Below, piece after piece: positions 10,200-22,800 of a DNA stretch of 64,000 nt. The notes under the pieces were generated by a model that was not told where the DNA came from, made no database searches, and was given only the letters and a program-made list of their open reading frames with translations. A program made the position numbers and the translations under genes. The DNA comes from Antedon bifida (Eukaryota; Echinodermata; Crinoidea; Comatulida; Antedonidae): assembly GCA_963402885.1 (NCBI GenBank), contig OY727096.1, forward strand, positions 8,813,501-8,877,500, read 5' to 3'. The first letter of the stretch is position 1, and the number at the start of each line of letters is the position of its first letter.

Positions 10200-13100
10200 T
10201 TCCCACAACATAATTTAAGTACACAGTAATGTATCCTCTCCACAAGAAATAAAGTGGTCAGGTACAAAATGATTTCATGATGATGATTTCATTTGTATAT
10301 CCTTGACTTCTAAGGGGGAAAATCAAAAGACATAAAAGCTCGAAGCAAAATACTAAAACTATTATAACAAAGACAATTTTTCTGGCAATTGGTTTATTGC
10401 AGACAGATAAGAAAAAAACATCATTTCAATTTTCCCTAGTCTATTTCATATAACAATTTGTTTAATACAAGCGGAAACATTTCATATGTTGCTGGTTGCC
10501 ATGGCATTAATACATGTAAATAAAAACTACCATTACCTCTGAAAATATAATTTTACAAAAATTATAAAATTAAAATATATATTTATACAGTTCATCTGAT
10601 ATCTTTAAAGTCAATAAAAAAAAAGATGAATAATGGTCATTACATATTTAATTTTAAAATATAAATTATCAATAATGCAACTAGTAATATCAATTTAAGC
10701 TATCTTTATGTCTCATAATTAATAAAGTAATATAATTGTTCAGTGACGGATTCATTAGATTTTTGGCTGAATGTATAGTATTACGAGGTAAAGCAAAGCA
10801 GGGGGTACAATAGGTAGCGCTAGCGGTACAATGGGTAGCGCTAGTGGTACAATGGGTAGCGCTAGTGGTACAATAGGTAGCGCTAATGGTGTGCGTTTCC
10901 CCCTTTGACAGCTAAAATGAAATTATTAACTACTTTTTGAGAATTTTTGACAGACTATTAATATTTATGTTAGAGATCCGTCATTTAAAAATATTGGATC
11001 CGCCCCTGTAAAGTTATTAGTGTGAAAATTAGGGGGAATGGCGTAAAATTTAACACGGTGTTATACCAAACCATAACAAAATATTTTAACCTAAATAAAA
11101 AAAAACCAAGCAATGTATAAAACATTGGCAGTTAATTTGAAAATCTTATAAACAATTGTGTGTTGTTATTAGCATTACGGTTCAACAATAGATTTATTAA
11201 AAGTAATTTACAAAAATATGATTACAAATTATTAATCAGAATAAAAGTATTAACTATTTCAGTATATAGAAAATAGAAGAGAATGGACCAGAGGTAAAGT
11301 TTAACAGGTATACACAATTTGGTTCATTATTCAGACTCAAATATAAATACCCAAATGTTGTTTATGTACAACATGTTTACCGTTTCTTTCAGTTTAAATT
11401 TTTGATACATAATATTTTTGTAGGTTTTCCCTTTTTAGAATAAACTGGAGATTTCATAAACGTAAAAAAACTATAACAAAACATAAAACTATGTATACTG
11501 TATATTTGAGTTCACAAAAAAATTATGAAAATTGTTTTTTAATTTTGGTATGGTTGTGGAGGGCAATTAAATCAATTTTTTTTATCTTATTTAATTCTTA
11601 TTAATACAATTGTTTATCTTGGTCAATCTATAGAATTATTAACATTGATATAAAGAGTATACTGATGTGGATACTATAGTATATGTTTATGAAATGAATG
11701 AAATATATACCATTTAATTCTTAATAATTTGTGACATATTTGATATTTAATATTTAAGTTAAAGTACCACTTTCATTTGTAAAGAATTTCTATAACTATT
11801 TTGCACATTTAACAAAAACCATTTTTGCATTTATGGTCAAGCCACAGCCAGAATATATTGCTTTCAGTTTGTAAACAATTTTAATTATGTTCTGTGTTTT
11901 TCAGATGGGAAAAAAGTTAAAGCTCATATAAAACATTTTTCATTTCATATTCTTGAAAAAACACTTCAGACTATAAAAAAAACCCACAAAATTTAATGAT
12001 TAAAAAAAAATTTAAACAAATATTTTAAGTTTTTTTTGTATATAACCATAACTGGTATGGTATGAATTGTATAAGTCATGTCTTATGCTTGTATACTAGA
12101 TGTTAAAAAAACAAGTATCAATTGGGACATTACACTTGCATTCCTACAACAAATTAGGGGTTATACTGTACTTATTTTTAGTCATAGTGTCTCTGTGAAT
12201 AAGAGAGATAAATAAATATATATATGACAATTGATAGTATTTATGCTAACCTTTTTTAAATCATTTCAAAAAAATGGAAAAAAAAACTTAAATAGCATTT
12301 TAAATTACAAAAAAAATCTACCTTTGTTCTTTATACATTCTAAAATTTCATACACATTTTTTCACCACAAACCAATCTTATTATTAGACTTGTTTATTTT
12401 TTTTATTAGTGAATTTTTTATCATCAAAAACATTCAAATACAGTAAAAAAAAAACTTACGAATCACAGTCGTACGTAAATAAATAAGTTTGTACATTAAT
12501 GTGTTTGCATGGCAAAGAAACATTGTTGAAGTAACATTTGCAGTACACCATGCGATTCATAAAAAGTTGAAAATGTTTGGTTGTTATCTAGAAGAAGTTA
12601 TATTTGTTACTTACGTAATATCCTAATGTTTACATTTGAATTATGAAATAGAAGAAAACTACAAATTATTAGTACTACACACAACTACAATCATTTGTCA
12701 TTCAGGTTGCTTTTTATGTATTACACTACAGAATTGCTGTACAAAGAAGCCTACTGTATTCCTTACTCCATGACCTGCACTTCAGGTGGCAGCATACACC
12801 ATGACCTACATTTGCCTTTATAAAGGACAACTGATGACCTTTTACATTTGGTCATGTTGCTTTTATACAAATAAAAATACTTTTACCAACAACTGATACA
12901 ATTGGCCAAGAAAGGATGAAACTAATCAAGCATGAAGCCAGAGGAGGTTCATGGGGTTCTAACAAATCCACTTTGTCCTGAAGTTCCCTTTAAAACTAGA
13001 GACCAACAGTGGAAGAAATGGTAATATATTTAACTCATGAGAATTTTTTTTACCAATTCTACATAAGCAAATGTCCTTTTTGAAAAAAAAAAACAGGAAA

Positions 13101-13693
13101 CCCCATCTAACAATCCTGTGCCTACGGGCATGATAAATTCATATTATGATTGTGGGGATCAAATTGTATACTTGTAAGACAAACAATTATACGAAATTAA
13201 CTGTGTGAAAAGTTTCCATTGTGAAGAGGATTGGGCAGAATAGAGGGAAGAATTCCTGTATTATCCGTGCATCTTCAATCAGTAAAAATTTGGCAGTTGA
13301 CTCAGTTGAATTTGGCAAATTCCGCTCTGACTGTTGCATTATGGGAGATTGGTTGACAAGTGCAAGCATGGTCCTCTCTTGTCAAGATGTACAGTATTAT
13401 TCTAATCTCCATAGTAAATGTGCCTCTTGCATTACTGATAAGTAGACACAGACTGTATTTAACAGTGTATATTGAAAAAAGGTATTTAAACATTTAGAGA
13501 TTTTGACTATATTTCACTCCCATCTTCTTGCAGAATGTGCTTCTTTATATTAGGCCTACTTATACCAAAAAGTGTATGTTCACAGCGCAATTCAATCCTT
13601 TGGCTCCTATGGCTTTTTGATTAGCAACTGTTTAGAATGGCATTATCTTTAAGTACTACTTTAAACAATATTCCGCATACAATGACAATATTA
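10200..13693. other. Intergenic between LRRFIP and COQ10; probable LRRFIP 3' UTR at the right end
   Basis: No coding exon seen. The sequence is very AT-rich with long A and T runs. The part near 13693 must hold the LRRFIP 3' UTR. A minus-strand AATAAA lies near 12391, but no single poly(A) site stands out. Short overlapping open frames at 13187-13493 show no domain. Confidence 0.45.
10804..10888 (+). repeat. 21-bp tandem repeat, 4 units
   Basis: The unit GGTACAATGGGTAGCGCTAGT begins at 10804, 10825, 10846 and 10867, with a few substitutions. Each unit contains the AGCGCT palindrome. It lies in the intergenic space between LRRFIP and COQ10. Confidence 0.85.
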
Positions 13694-13807
13694 CTAAACC
13701 TCTGCTACTGCTGTGGTAATCCGCACTTGGCGAAGTTTTTCTAACCGTTTTTTTAGATGGCCTTTTTCTGTTTCTAATTCTTCAACTTGATCTCTAAGGG
13801 TACGGTT
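13694..13807 (-). CDS. LRRFIP: LRRFIP last exon
   Basis: 37 codons plus [23 protein letters not shown] then [17 protein letters not shown], which matches the family's HLAKRLEKMKANRTALL ending in layout. Acceptor TTTTCTAG. Confidence 0.92.
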   Translation of the reverse strand, partial: NRTLRDQVEELETEKGHLKKRLEKLRQVRITTAVAEV

Positions 13808-16800
13808 CTAGAAAAAAATCAATGAGACCAGAATATTAATATAAATATTAACATAAATATCATTATATTCTAGGCTTGAGTATTGTACAATAATGTACTG
13901 TTGCATTGCCAAAAAGGCTTAAAAGCTGTGAAATGGCATTTTTTTGCACGATAGTACCCATTCAGTTGGGTTTCTACTCTAAGGAGTATATTAGTAAACA
14001 AGGTTCAATAATTTGTATTGCTTTAGATGTAGTAATGCTGGTTGCAAAGAACCCAATTTTTCATAACATAAATAGCAACGATGCAAGAGAGAAGCATACA
14101 TGAAAAAAACCCAAATTGTGTACCATACTCTCATGTCTAATTACGCTAACCATGTAGGTAAATGTATATTGATATATTTTTCATTTAGAATAGAAGCAAA
14201 GAAAAATGCATGTTACTCCCAGAAGTGAGTGGATGGGGGAGGGTATAAAGGGTATATAGGGTATAAAGGGTATAAAGGGTATATAGGGTATAAAGGGTAT
14301 AAAGGGTATATAGGGTATATAGGGTATAAAGGGTATAAAGGGTATATAGGGTATATAGGGTATATAGGGTATAAAGGGTAATATAGGGTATAAAGGGTAT
14401 AAAGGGTATAAAGGGTATATAGGGTAATATAGGGTATAAAGGGTATAAAGGGTATATAGGGTATATAGGGTATAAAGGGTATAAAGGGTATATAGGGTAT
14501 ATAGGGTATATAGGGTATAAAGGGTAATATAGGGTATAAAGGGTATAAAGGGTATATAGGGTATATAGGGTATAAAGGGTATAAAGGGTATATAGGGTAT
14601 ATAGGGTATAAAGGGTAATATAGGGTATAAAGGGTATAAAGGGTATAAAGGGTATATAGGGTAATATAGGGTATAAAGGGTATAAAGGGTATATAGGGTA
14701 TATAGGGTATATAGGGTATATAGGGTATAAAGGGTAATATAGGGTATAAAGGGTATAAAGGGTATAAAGGGTAATATAGGGTATAAAGGGTATAAAGGGT
14801 ATAAAGGGTATAAAGGGTATATAGGGTATAAAGGGTATAAAGGGTATATAGGGTATATAGGGTATAAAGGGTATAAAGGGTATAAAGGGTAGTATAGGGT
14901 ATATAGGGTATAAAGGGTATATAGGGTATATAGGGTATAAAGGGTATAAAGGGTATAAAGGGTATATAGGGTATATAGGGTATAAAGGGTATAAAGGGTA
15001 TAAAGGGTATAAAGGGTATAAAGGGTATAAAGGGTATATAGGGTATATAGGGTATAAAGGGTATAAAGGGTATATAGGGTATATAGGGTATATAGGGTAT
15101 AAAGGGTAATATAGGGTATAAAGGGTATAAAGGGTATAAAGGGTATATAGGGTAATATAGGGTATAAAGGGTATAAAGGGTATATAGGGTATATAGGGTA
15201 TATAGGGTATATAGGGTATAAAGGGTATATAGGGTATAAAGGGTAATATAGGGTATAAAGGGTATAAAGGGTATATAGGGTATATAGGGTATAAAGGGTA
15301 TAAAGGGTATATAGGGTATATAGGGTATAAAGGGTAATATAGGGTATAAAGGGTATAAAGGGTATATAGGGTAATATAGGGTATAAAGGGTATAAAGGGT
15401 ATATAGGGTATATAGGGTATATAGGGTATATAGGGTATAAAGGGTAATATAGGGTATAAAGGGTATAAAGGGTATAAAGGGTATAAAGGGTAATATAGGG
15501 TATAAAGGGTATAAAGGGTATAAAGGGTATAAAGGGTATATAGGGTATAAAGGGTATAAAGGGTATATAGGGTATATAGGGTATAAAGGGTATAAAGGGT
15601 ATAAAGGGTAGTATAGGGTATATAGGGTATAAAGGGTATATAGGGTATATAGGGTATAAAGGGTATAAAGGGTATAAAGGGTATAAAGGGTATATAGGGT
15701 ATATAGGGTATAAAGGGTATAAAGGGTATAAAGGGTATAAAGGGTATAAAGGGTATAAAGGGTATATAGGGTATAAAGGGTAATATAGGGTATAAAGGGT
15801 ATAAAGGGTATATAGGGTATAAAGGGTATAAAGGGTATAAAGGGTATATAGGGTATATAGGGTATATAGGGTATATAGGGTATAAAGGGTATAAAGGGTA
15901 TAAAGGGTATATAGGGTATATAGGGTATAAAGGGTATAAAGGGTATATAGGGTATATAGGGTATAAAGGGTATAAAGGGTATAAAGGGTAGTATAGGGTA
16001 TATAGGGTATAAAGGGTATAAAGGGTATATAGGGTATATAGGGTATAAAGGGTATAAAGGGTATATAGGGTATATAGGGTATAAAGGGTATAAAGGGTAT
16101 ATAGGGTATATAGGGTATAAAGGGTATAAAGGGTATAAAGGGTAGTATAGGGTATATAGGGTATAAAGGGTATATAGGGTATATAGGGTATAAAGGGTAT
16201 AAAGGGTATATAGGGTATATAGGGTATAAAGGGTATAAAGGGTATAAAGGGTATAAAGGGTATATAGGGTATATAGGGTATAAAGGGTATAAAGGGTATA
16301 AAGGGTATAAAGGGTATAAAGGGTATAAAGGGTATATAGGGTATATAGGGTATATAGGGTATATAGGGTATAAAGGGTATAAAGGGTATAAAGGGTATAT
16401 AGGGTATATAGGGTATAAAGGGTATAAAGGGTATATAGGGTATATAGGGTATAAAGGGTATAAAGGGTAGTATAGGGTATATAGGGTATAAAGGGTATAT
16501 AGGGTATATAGGGTATAAAGGGTATATAGGGTATATAGGGTATAAAGGGTATAAAGGGTATATAGGGTATATAGGGTATATAGGGTATATAGGGTATAAA
16601 GGGTATAAAGGGTATAAAGGGTATATAGGGTATATAGGGTATATAGGGTATAAAGGGTATATAGGGTATATAGGGTATAAAGGGTATAAAGGGTATAAAG
16701 GGTAGTATAGGGTATATAGGGTATAAAGGGTATAAAGGGTATATAGGGTATATAGGGTATAAAGGGTATAAAGGGTATAAAGGGTATATAGGGTATATAG

Positions 16801-19800
16801 GGTATAAAGGGTATAAAGGGTATATAGGGTATATAGGGTATAAAGGGTATAAAGGGTATAAAGGGTAGTATAGGGTATATAGGGTATAAAGGGTATAAAG
16901 GGTATATAGGGTATAAAGGGTATAAAGGGTATAAAGGGTATATAGGGTATATAGGGTATATAGGGTATATAGGGTATAAAGGGTATAAAGGGTATAAAGG
17001 GTATATAGGGTATAAAGGGTATAAAGGGTATATAGGGTATATAGGGTATAAAGGGTATAAAGGGTAGTATAGGGTATATAGGGTATAAAGGGTATAAAGG
17101 GTATATAGGGTATATAGGGTATAAAGGGTATAAAGGGTATAAAGGGTATATAGGGTATATAGGGTATAAAGGGTATAAAGGGTATATAGGGTATATAGGG
17201 TATAAAGGGTATAAAGGGTATAAAGGGTAGTATAGGGTATATAGGGTATAAAGGGTATATAGGGTATATAGGGTATAAAGGGTATAAAGGGTATAAAGGG
17301 TATAAAGGGTATATAGGGTATATAGGGTATAAAGGGTATAAAGGGTATAAAGGGTATAAAGGGTATATAGGGTATATAGGGTATAAAGGGTATAAAGGGT
17401 ATAAAGGGTATATAGGGTATATAGGGTATAAAGGGTATAAAGGGTAATAAAGGGTATATAGGGTATATAGGGTATATAGGGTATATAGGGTATAAAGGGT
17501 ATAAAGGGTATAAAGGGTATATAGGGTATATAGGGTATAAAGGGTATAAAGGGTATATAGGGTATATAGGGTATAAAGGGTATAAAGGGTATAAAGGGTA
17601 TATAGGGTATATAGGGTATAAAGGGTATAAAGGGTATATAGGGTATATAGGGTATATAGGGTATAAAGGGTATAAAGGGTATATAGGGTATATAGGGTAT
17701 AAAGGGTATATAGGGTATATAGGGTATATAGGGTATATAGGGTATATAGGGTATAAAGGGTATATAGGGTATATAGGGTATATAGGGTATATAGGGTATA
17801 TAGGGTATATAGGGTATATAGGGTATAAAGGGTATATAGGGTATATAGGGTATATAGGGTATATAGGGTATATAGGGTATATAGGGTATATAGGGTATAA
17901 AGGGTAATAAAGGGTAGTTTTTTTTATTACTACTTACCTCTCTGTTCAGTTTCCTTTTGTCCGATTTTAATTCTTCCTCTGTTTGTTCTGCCAATTCTTG
18001 GGATTGTTTATATCGTTTCACCTGACCTTCTAACCGTGAATTCTAAAACAATAATAAAAAGCAAACAAAAGTTGATGAAAAATAAACCACCATAAATTAA
18101 TCTTCAATTACAGGATGGAAAACACATGCTTTCTGAACCAAGTGTCATATGAAAAACCATGGAGTATAAACTACAGGGTAATATGTGTACTTACAGTGCT
18201 TTCAAGGTTTGTGAGTTCCTGCTCGGCCTTTTGAAGTTTATATTTTATATCATTAACCTGTTTTGTGGCTTCTCCTATGAAGTAAAAAAAAAGTTTATGA
18301 TGAATATGATGCCCTATTAAACATAGAGTATATCCTGCTACAGGTAGTACCAAGGACCTACCGTATACAAATATAATTTGGATGATAAGGCTTTCATTGG
18401 GCATGCTGCCTGATTATTCTAGTTCATCTAGGCATATTATATTATGTCCATTTCCAGACAGTAGGAAAACAGTACAGCAGACAAAGTTTTAATATTTTCT
18501 AAAACTATATACTGTACATATAAATCTACATTGCAATGACGAGGTGTCATATTGGCTAAATTAATAGAAATTAGATTCATTTCCAAAATGACAATATGAA
18601 ACGTTGTTCATTCCTAAAATGTCAAAAAAAAACAGGAGAAAACAGGATCACTATACTTTTTTTTATAGTCAGTTAATTCCATTCACTACACTACACATTC
18701 AGACGTACTTATAACAAAGTATCTGGTAGTGACTATAGAATGGACCTGTGATAACAACGAGCCTTTTTCCTAAATGTTAATGCCTGTTTTTTCTTTTGGG
18801 CCCTGCTCGGGGGCCCCAGTAACCGCTGGGGCCCCCTAGGATAAGCCAGTGGGCGCTTATAGCCGTTATGCCACTGGATTGATGACTGATTGATTGAACT
18901 TACTTTGTATATCATATGCATTTATATCCGGTCCATTTGATAAAGGTGCTTGCGCTGTTCTCCTTCTTTCAGCCACCGCTACTTTGTCCCTTTCATTTTC
19001 TAAATCAATTTTAAGTAATCTAATCTATGAAATCAAAGAAAGCAAAAAAAATTAATCATACAGTTATATTGAATTTAGTTTTTACAATATAAAATCACAA
19101 AGTAAATGACCATAATAACTATATAACATACACAAATTTAAGGATAATAAACAAGATTTATTAAATTTTTTTTAATATAGTAAAAAATGTTATTCTGCAA
19201 AAGTATAAATGAAATTTATAAAAAAAAAAGTACATTGCAATTAAATATAAAATGAATGATGAATCTCAAACATCATACAAAATAAATTGAATATTTAGAT
19301 TTAAATAATGAACACAAAAACTATTTAGAATGGTAATACAGTATGTATTTTATGACGACATAAAACTACTAAACATACCACAGTGATGTCTAAAAAAATT
19401 ACTGTAATCTGATACAGTATGCGTCTTTTATATTGCCACATTCTTTAATTTTGTTTACACAAATTCCAGGAAAATCCATGCTTTTCAAATAAAACCTCAT
19501 AATGAAGTCAGTAAACACACATTCACATTGCATTCTCAAAATAATACCTCTTCAATGTGCCATTAACCTCAGATAAAATAACATTGCACAGCTAAAAATA
19601 ACTTTATAACATCAACAAAATAAACCATCTACCTTCAAAAGAATTTTTTATCTTATCAAAAAAATGATCAAAGGTCAACACTAAATAGTTGATTGAATTG
19701 GTAACATGGGATAGACAACAAAGTAATGTTTCTTATTAGCTCTTCTTTTATGCAAAGTTCATACTATAATGAACCAGCCCATGCCTTGATTGCAAATGTA

Positions 19801-22800
19801 TGTTGTTAATTGATTGTAATGTTTTACTGCATGTAAGCACAGTATATTTTCAAATTACCTCTTCTAGTAGTTGTTTCTTTTCTTCCACAAACTTTTTAAG
19901 CCGCACATCCAGAGGACCTTCGCCAACCATTTCCAGCATCTCAGCTGCTTCTGGTGAAACCACAACTATTGCTCCTACTTTGTCTTTTAATTCTTTTTCA
20001 TTTCCTTCACCGTTTTCTCCAACCAATATTAGACCATGTTCCTGAATAATTTATAAATAAAGGCTTTATATTTTGCACAGAAATGGTGGTACAAAAATGT
20101 AAAAATACTAAGTGTACATACAGATAAATGATTAAGAGCTGTAAGAAAATATTAAAATAAAAAAAAAGTGTCTGAGGGCTGTCATAGGCCTGAAGAGGGA
20201 TGCCATTAATAAGGAGGGCTGGCATGTGTCTGAGGGGGATGCTATGTGTCAGAGAAGGGCATGCCATGTGTCAGAGAAGGGCATGCCATGTGTCAGAGAA
20301 GGGCATGTCATGTGTCTGAGGGGGAATGTCATGTGTCTGAGGGGGAATGCCATGTGTCTGACGAGTCCTGCCATGAATCAGAGGAGGGCTGCCATGTGCC
20401 TGACGAGTGACGCCATGTGTCTGAGGGGCGCTGCCATGTGTCAGATGAGGGGGGCTGCCATGTGTCAGAGGAGGGCATGTCATGTGTCTGAGGGGGAATG
20501 CCATGTGTCTGAGGGGGAATGCCATGTGTCTGACGAGTCCTGCCATGTATCAGAGGAGTGCTGCCATGTGTCTGACGAGTACTGCCATGTATCAGAGGAG
20601 GGCTGCCATGTGACTGAGGGGCGCTGCCATGTGTCAGATGAGGGCTGCCCTGTGTCAGAGGAGGGCTGCCATGTATCAGAGGAGGGCTGCCATGTATCAG
20701 AGGAGGGCTGCCATGTGTCTGACGAGTGCTGCCATGTGTCTGACGAGTGCTGCCATGTATCAAAGGAGTGCTACCTTGCATCTGCCGAGTGTTGCCATGT
20801 GTCTAAGGAGGGCTACCATAGGTGAAAATGATTACCTCTATTAGTTTGTCTCTCTGTTCTAACATTTCTCTAAGAATTGAAACCTCATTATGTAATCCTG
20901 CTGCTTCTCGTTTTTTAAACTCTAAATCCTGTGAATAAAATGACAAAACACAGTGATATTATCATTACGGAAATGCCAAATAAAATAAAAGTTTACATCA
21001 TATCAATTTACAAAGTTAAATTTCTATTCATATCAACATTTTTAAATTTGTAGGAATACAATAGGGTTACCAGATACATTGACTCTCTGACTATCTATTA
21101 ACTATTTCAATATGGTAATAATATAGTGGAAATACAATTCCAGTCATTAAGCTTTTGGTATTAGTATTTAATAATTGTAACCTTTGATGATACAGATTTT
21201 TCAAAATTGTATTTACTGTGTTGTCTACATGGTAAATTCACATTATAGCGGTGTGTGGCCAAGCGGTTAAAAACAGTGGAACTGTATACCTTGCCATATT
21301 AACATCGGCAAGAGTTCGAGCCTCACTCGCTCCATGGTTCTGGTGGTAGAACGAGTCTTTTCGGATATGGACTATAAACCGAAGGTCCAGTGTGGCTCAT
21401 GTGCATGTGAACCTACAGTAATACATCTTTCGAGACGAGTAGGGAGTTACCCCGGTGTACTAGTATACACACAGCCACTGTCACTCATCAAGAGGATGAT
21501 TGTCAGCATATGCTGTTTAGTTTCACCCTCTATAAATAAGGTGTAATAAAATAAAATAGCAAAGGTGTGGGGAAAAGTGAGTTTTACAAGTTTCTATTTT
21601 GTTACAGTGAAAAATAGCAGTCTGTCAATTGTGCAGTAGGGCACTAATACGTTCAGCTAATAATAACTAATACAAACCCTATGTTTATCTCGGGCTTCTC
21701 TTTGAATTTCATACATCATCTCCTCTTGCTCCTCTAGGGTATCTTTTAATATATCAACCTCTGCAACCAAGGCGGCTTTCTCATTGTCCATTTGTGCATT
21801 TGTCATCATAGCCTTTTTGTACTTTTCCTCTAATTCTGATATCGTTATCTGTATAGTAAAATTAGAACTTTTTTAAAACTTCAGTAATGCAGTCTACTGC
21901 AGCAGTTACTGCAGAAATGATTCAGGTGCATGGTCAGTGTATCGCATAGAGACACGGTATGGCCAAAAGAATAATAGCAAGCTTTCGTTTCAGAGGGTAG
22001 AAAAATGGCAAACGTTAAATTGACCAAAAACAGTTTGAAACAGAATGATGTATACTTATACGCAATTACTGTCTATCATCTACTGTCTTAAAATGAAAAC
22101 CAGCTATTGAGTCATACTGGAACCAAAAGTTTCTTAATAATATAGGGTAAGAATGTCATCCATCAAAACTACTGTACTGTAAATAAACTGTATGTTAGAA
22201 AAAAACCAAAATAAGCACTAAGCCAGCTTGGAGACAACTTAGAATCTAAGAATGTAAGGCTACTTCACCTACAGTAGGCTAGGACAACACTCCATAAACT
22301 ATGGGCGATGTCCTAAATTTGGGATGTGAAACAATTTTTATTTTTACCCAATTATAATGAAATTTCCAGGTACATATTCCTAAAAAATGACTCTTTTATA
22401 TTAGCTTCATCGACATGTTGGTCCAGCTGGGTGGTTATGTCCAGGAACCAGATTTTAGGCTGCAAATTAAAAACACTGTGCTAGGGCAACAGGCTTTGTT
22501 TTAAGCCTGATTTTTTGTGTAGTTAGACTAAAGACTTAGGTTTACGACCTAGTTTATTAATAGTCACCCCTGGTCTTCACACTCACAGCCAGATCAGTTA
22601 GAATCTGACTTCTAAATCTTGCATTACCACATACCTTCATTGTACTCTGATCCTGGTCGGTGGAGTCTATACTCCCTCGTCTTGATGATGACGGACTAGC
22701 CGATGATGCATACGACGACACAGAAACTGCATGTTTGACAACTGGCTGTAAACAACAAACAACAAACAAAATCAACAGATGGTTATAAACACAGCAAATC

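Noticed and set aside
14241..17917. Interstitial telomere-type repeat
   Set aside because: Units are 9 bp GGGTATAAA/GGGTATATA, not TTAGGG, and no TTAGGG runs border them.
14185..18021. 1278-codon open frame of IPY/LYT/PLY repeats
   Set aside because: It is the C-rich strand of the 9-bp array, which cannot encode stops in any frame. It changes repeat frame at each 10-bp unit and lies between two well-supported LRRFIP exons.
20226..20844. Cysteine/histidine-rich open frames of 199, 150, 91 and 71 codons on both strands
   Set aside because: All come from the 21/22-bp minisatellite in an LRRFIP intron; no start, splice or domain support.
21247..21335. Functional tRNA-Leu/Ser gene
   Set aside because: The tRNA-like head continues into a SINE body and tail, and the acceptor stem is not convincing.
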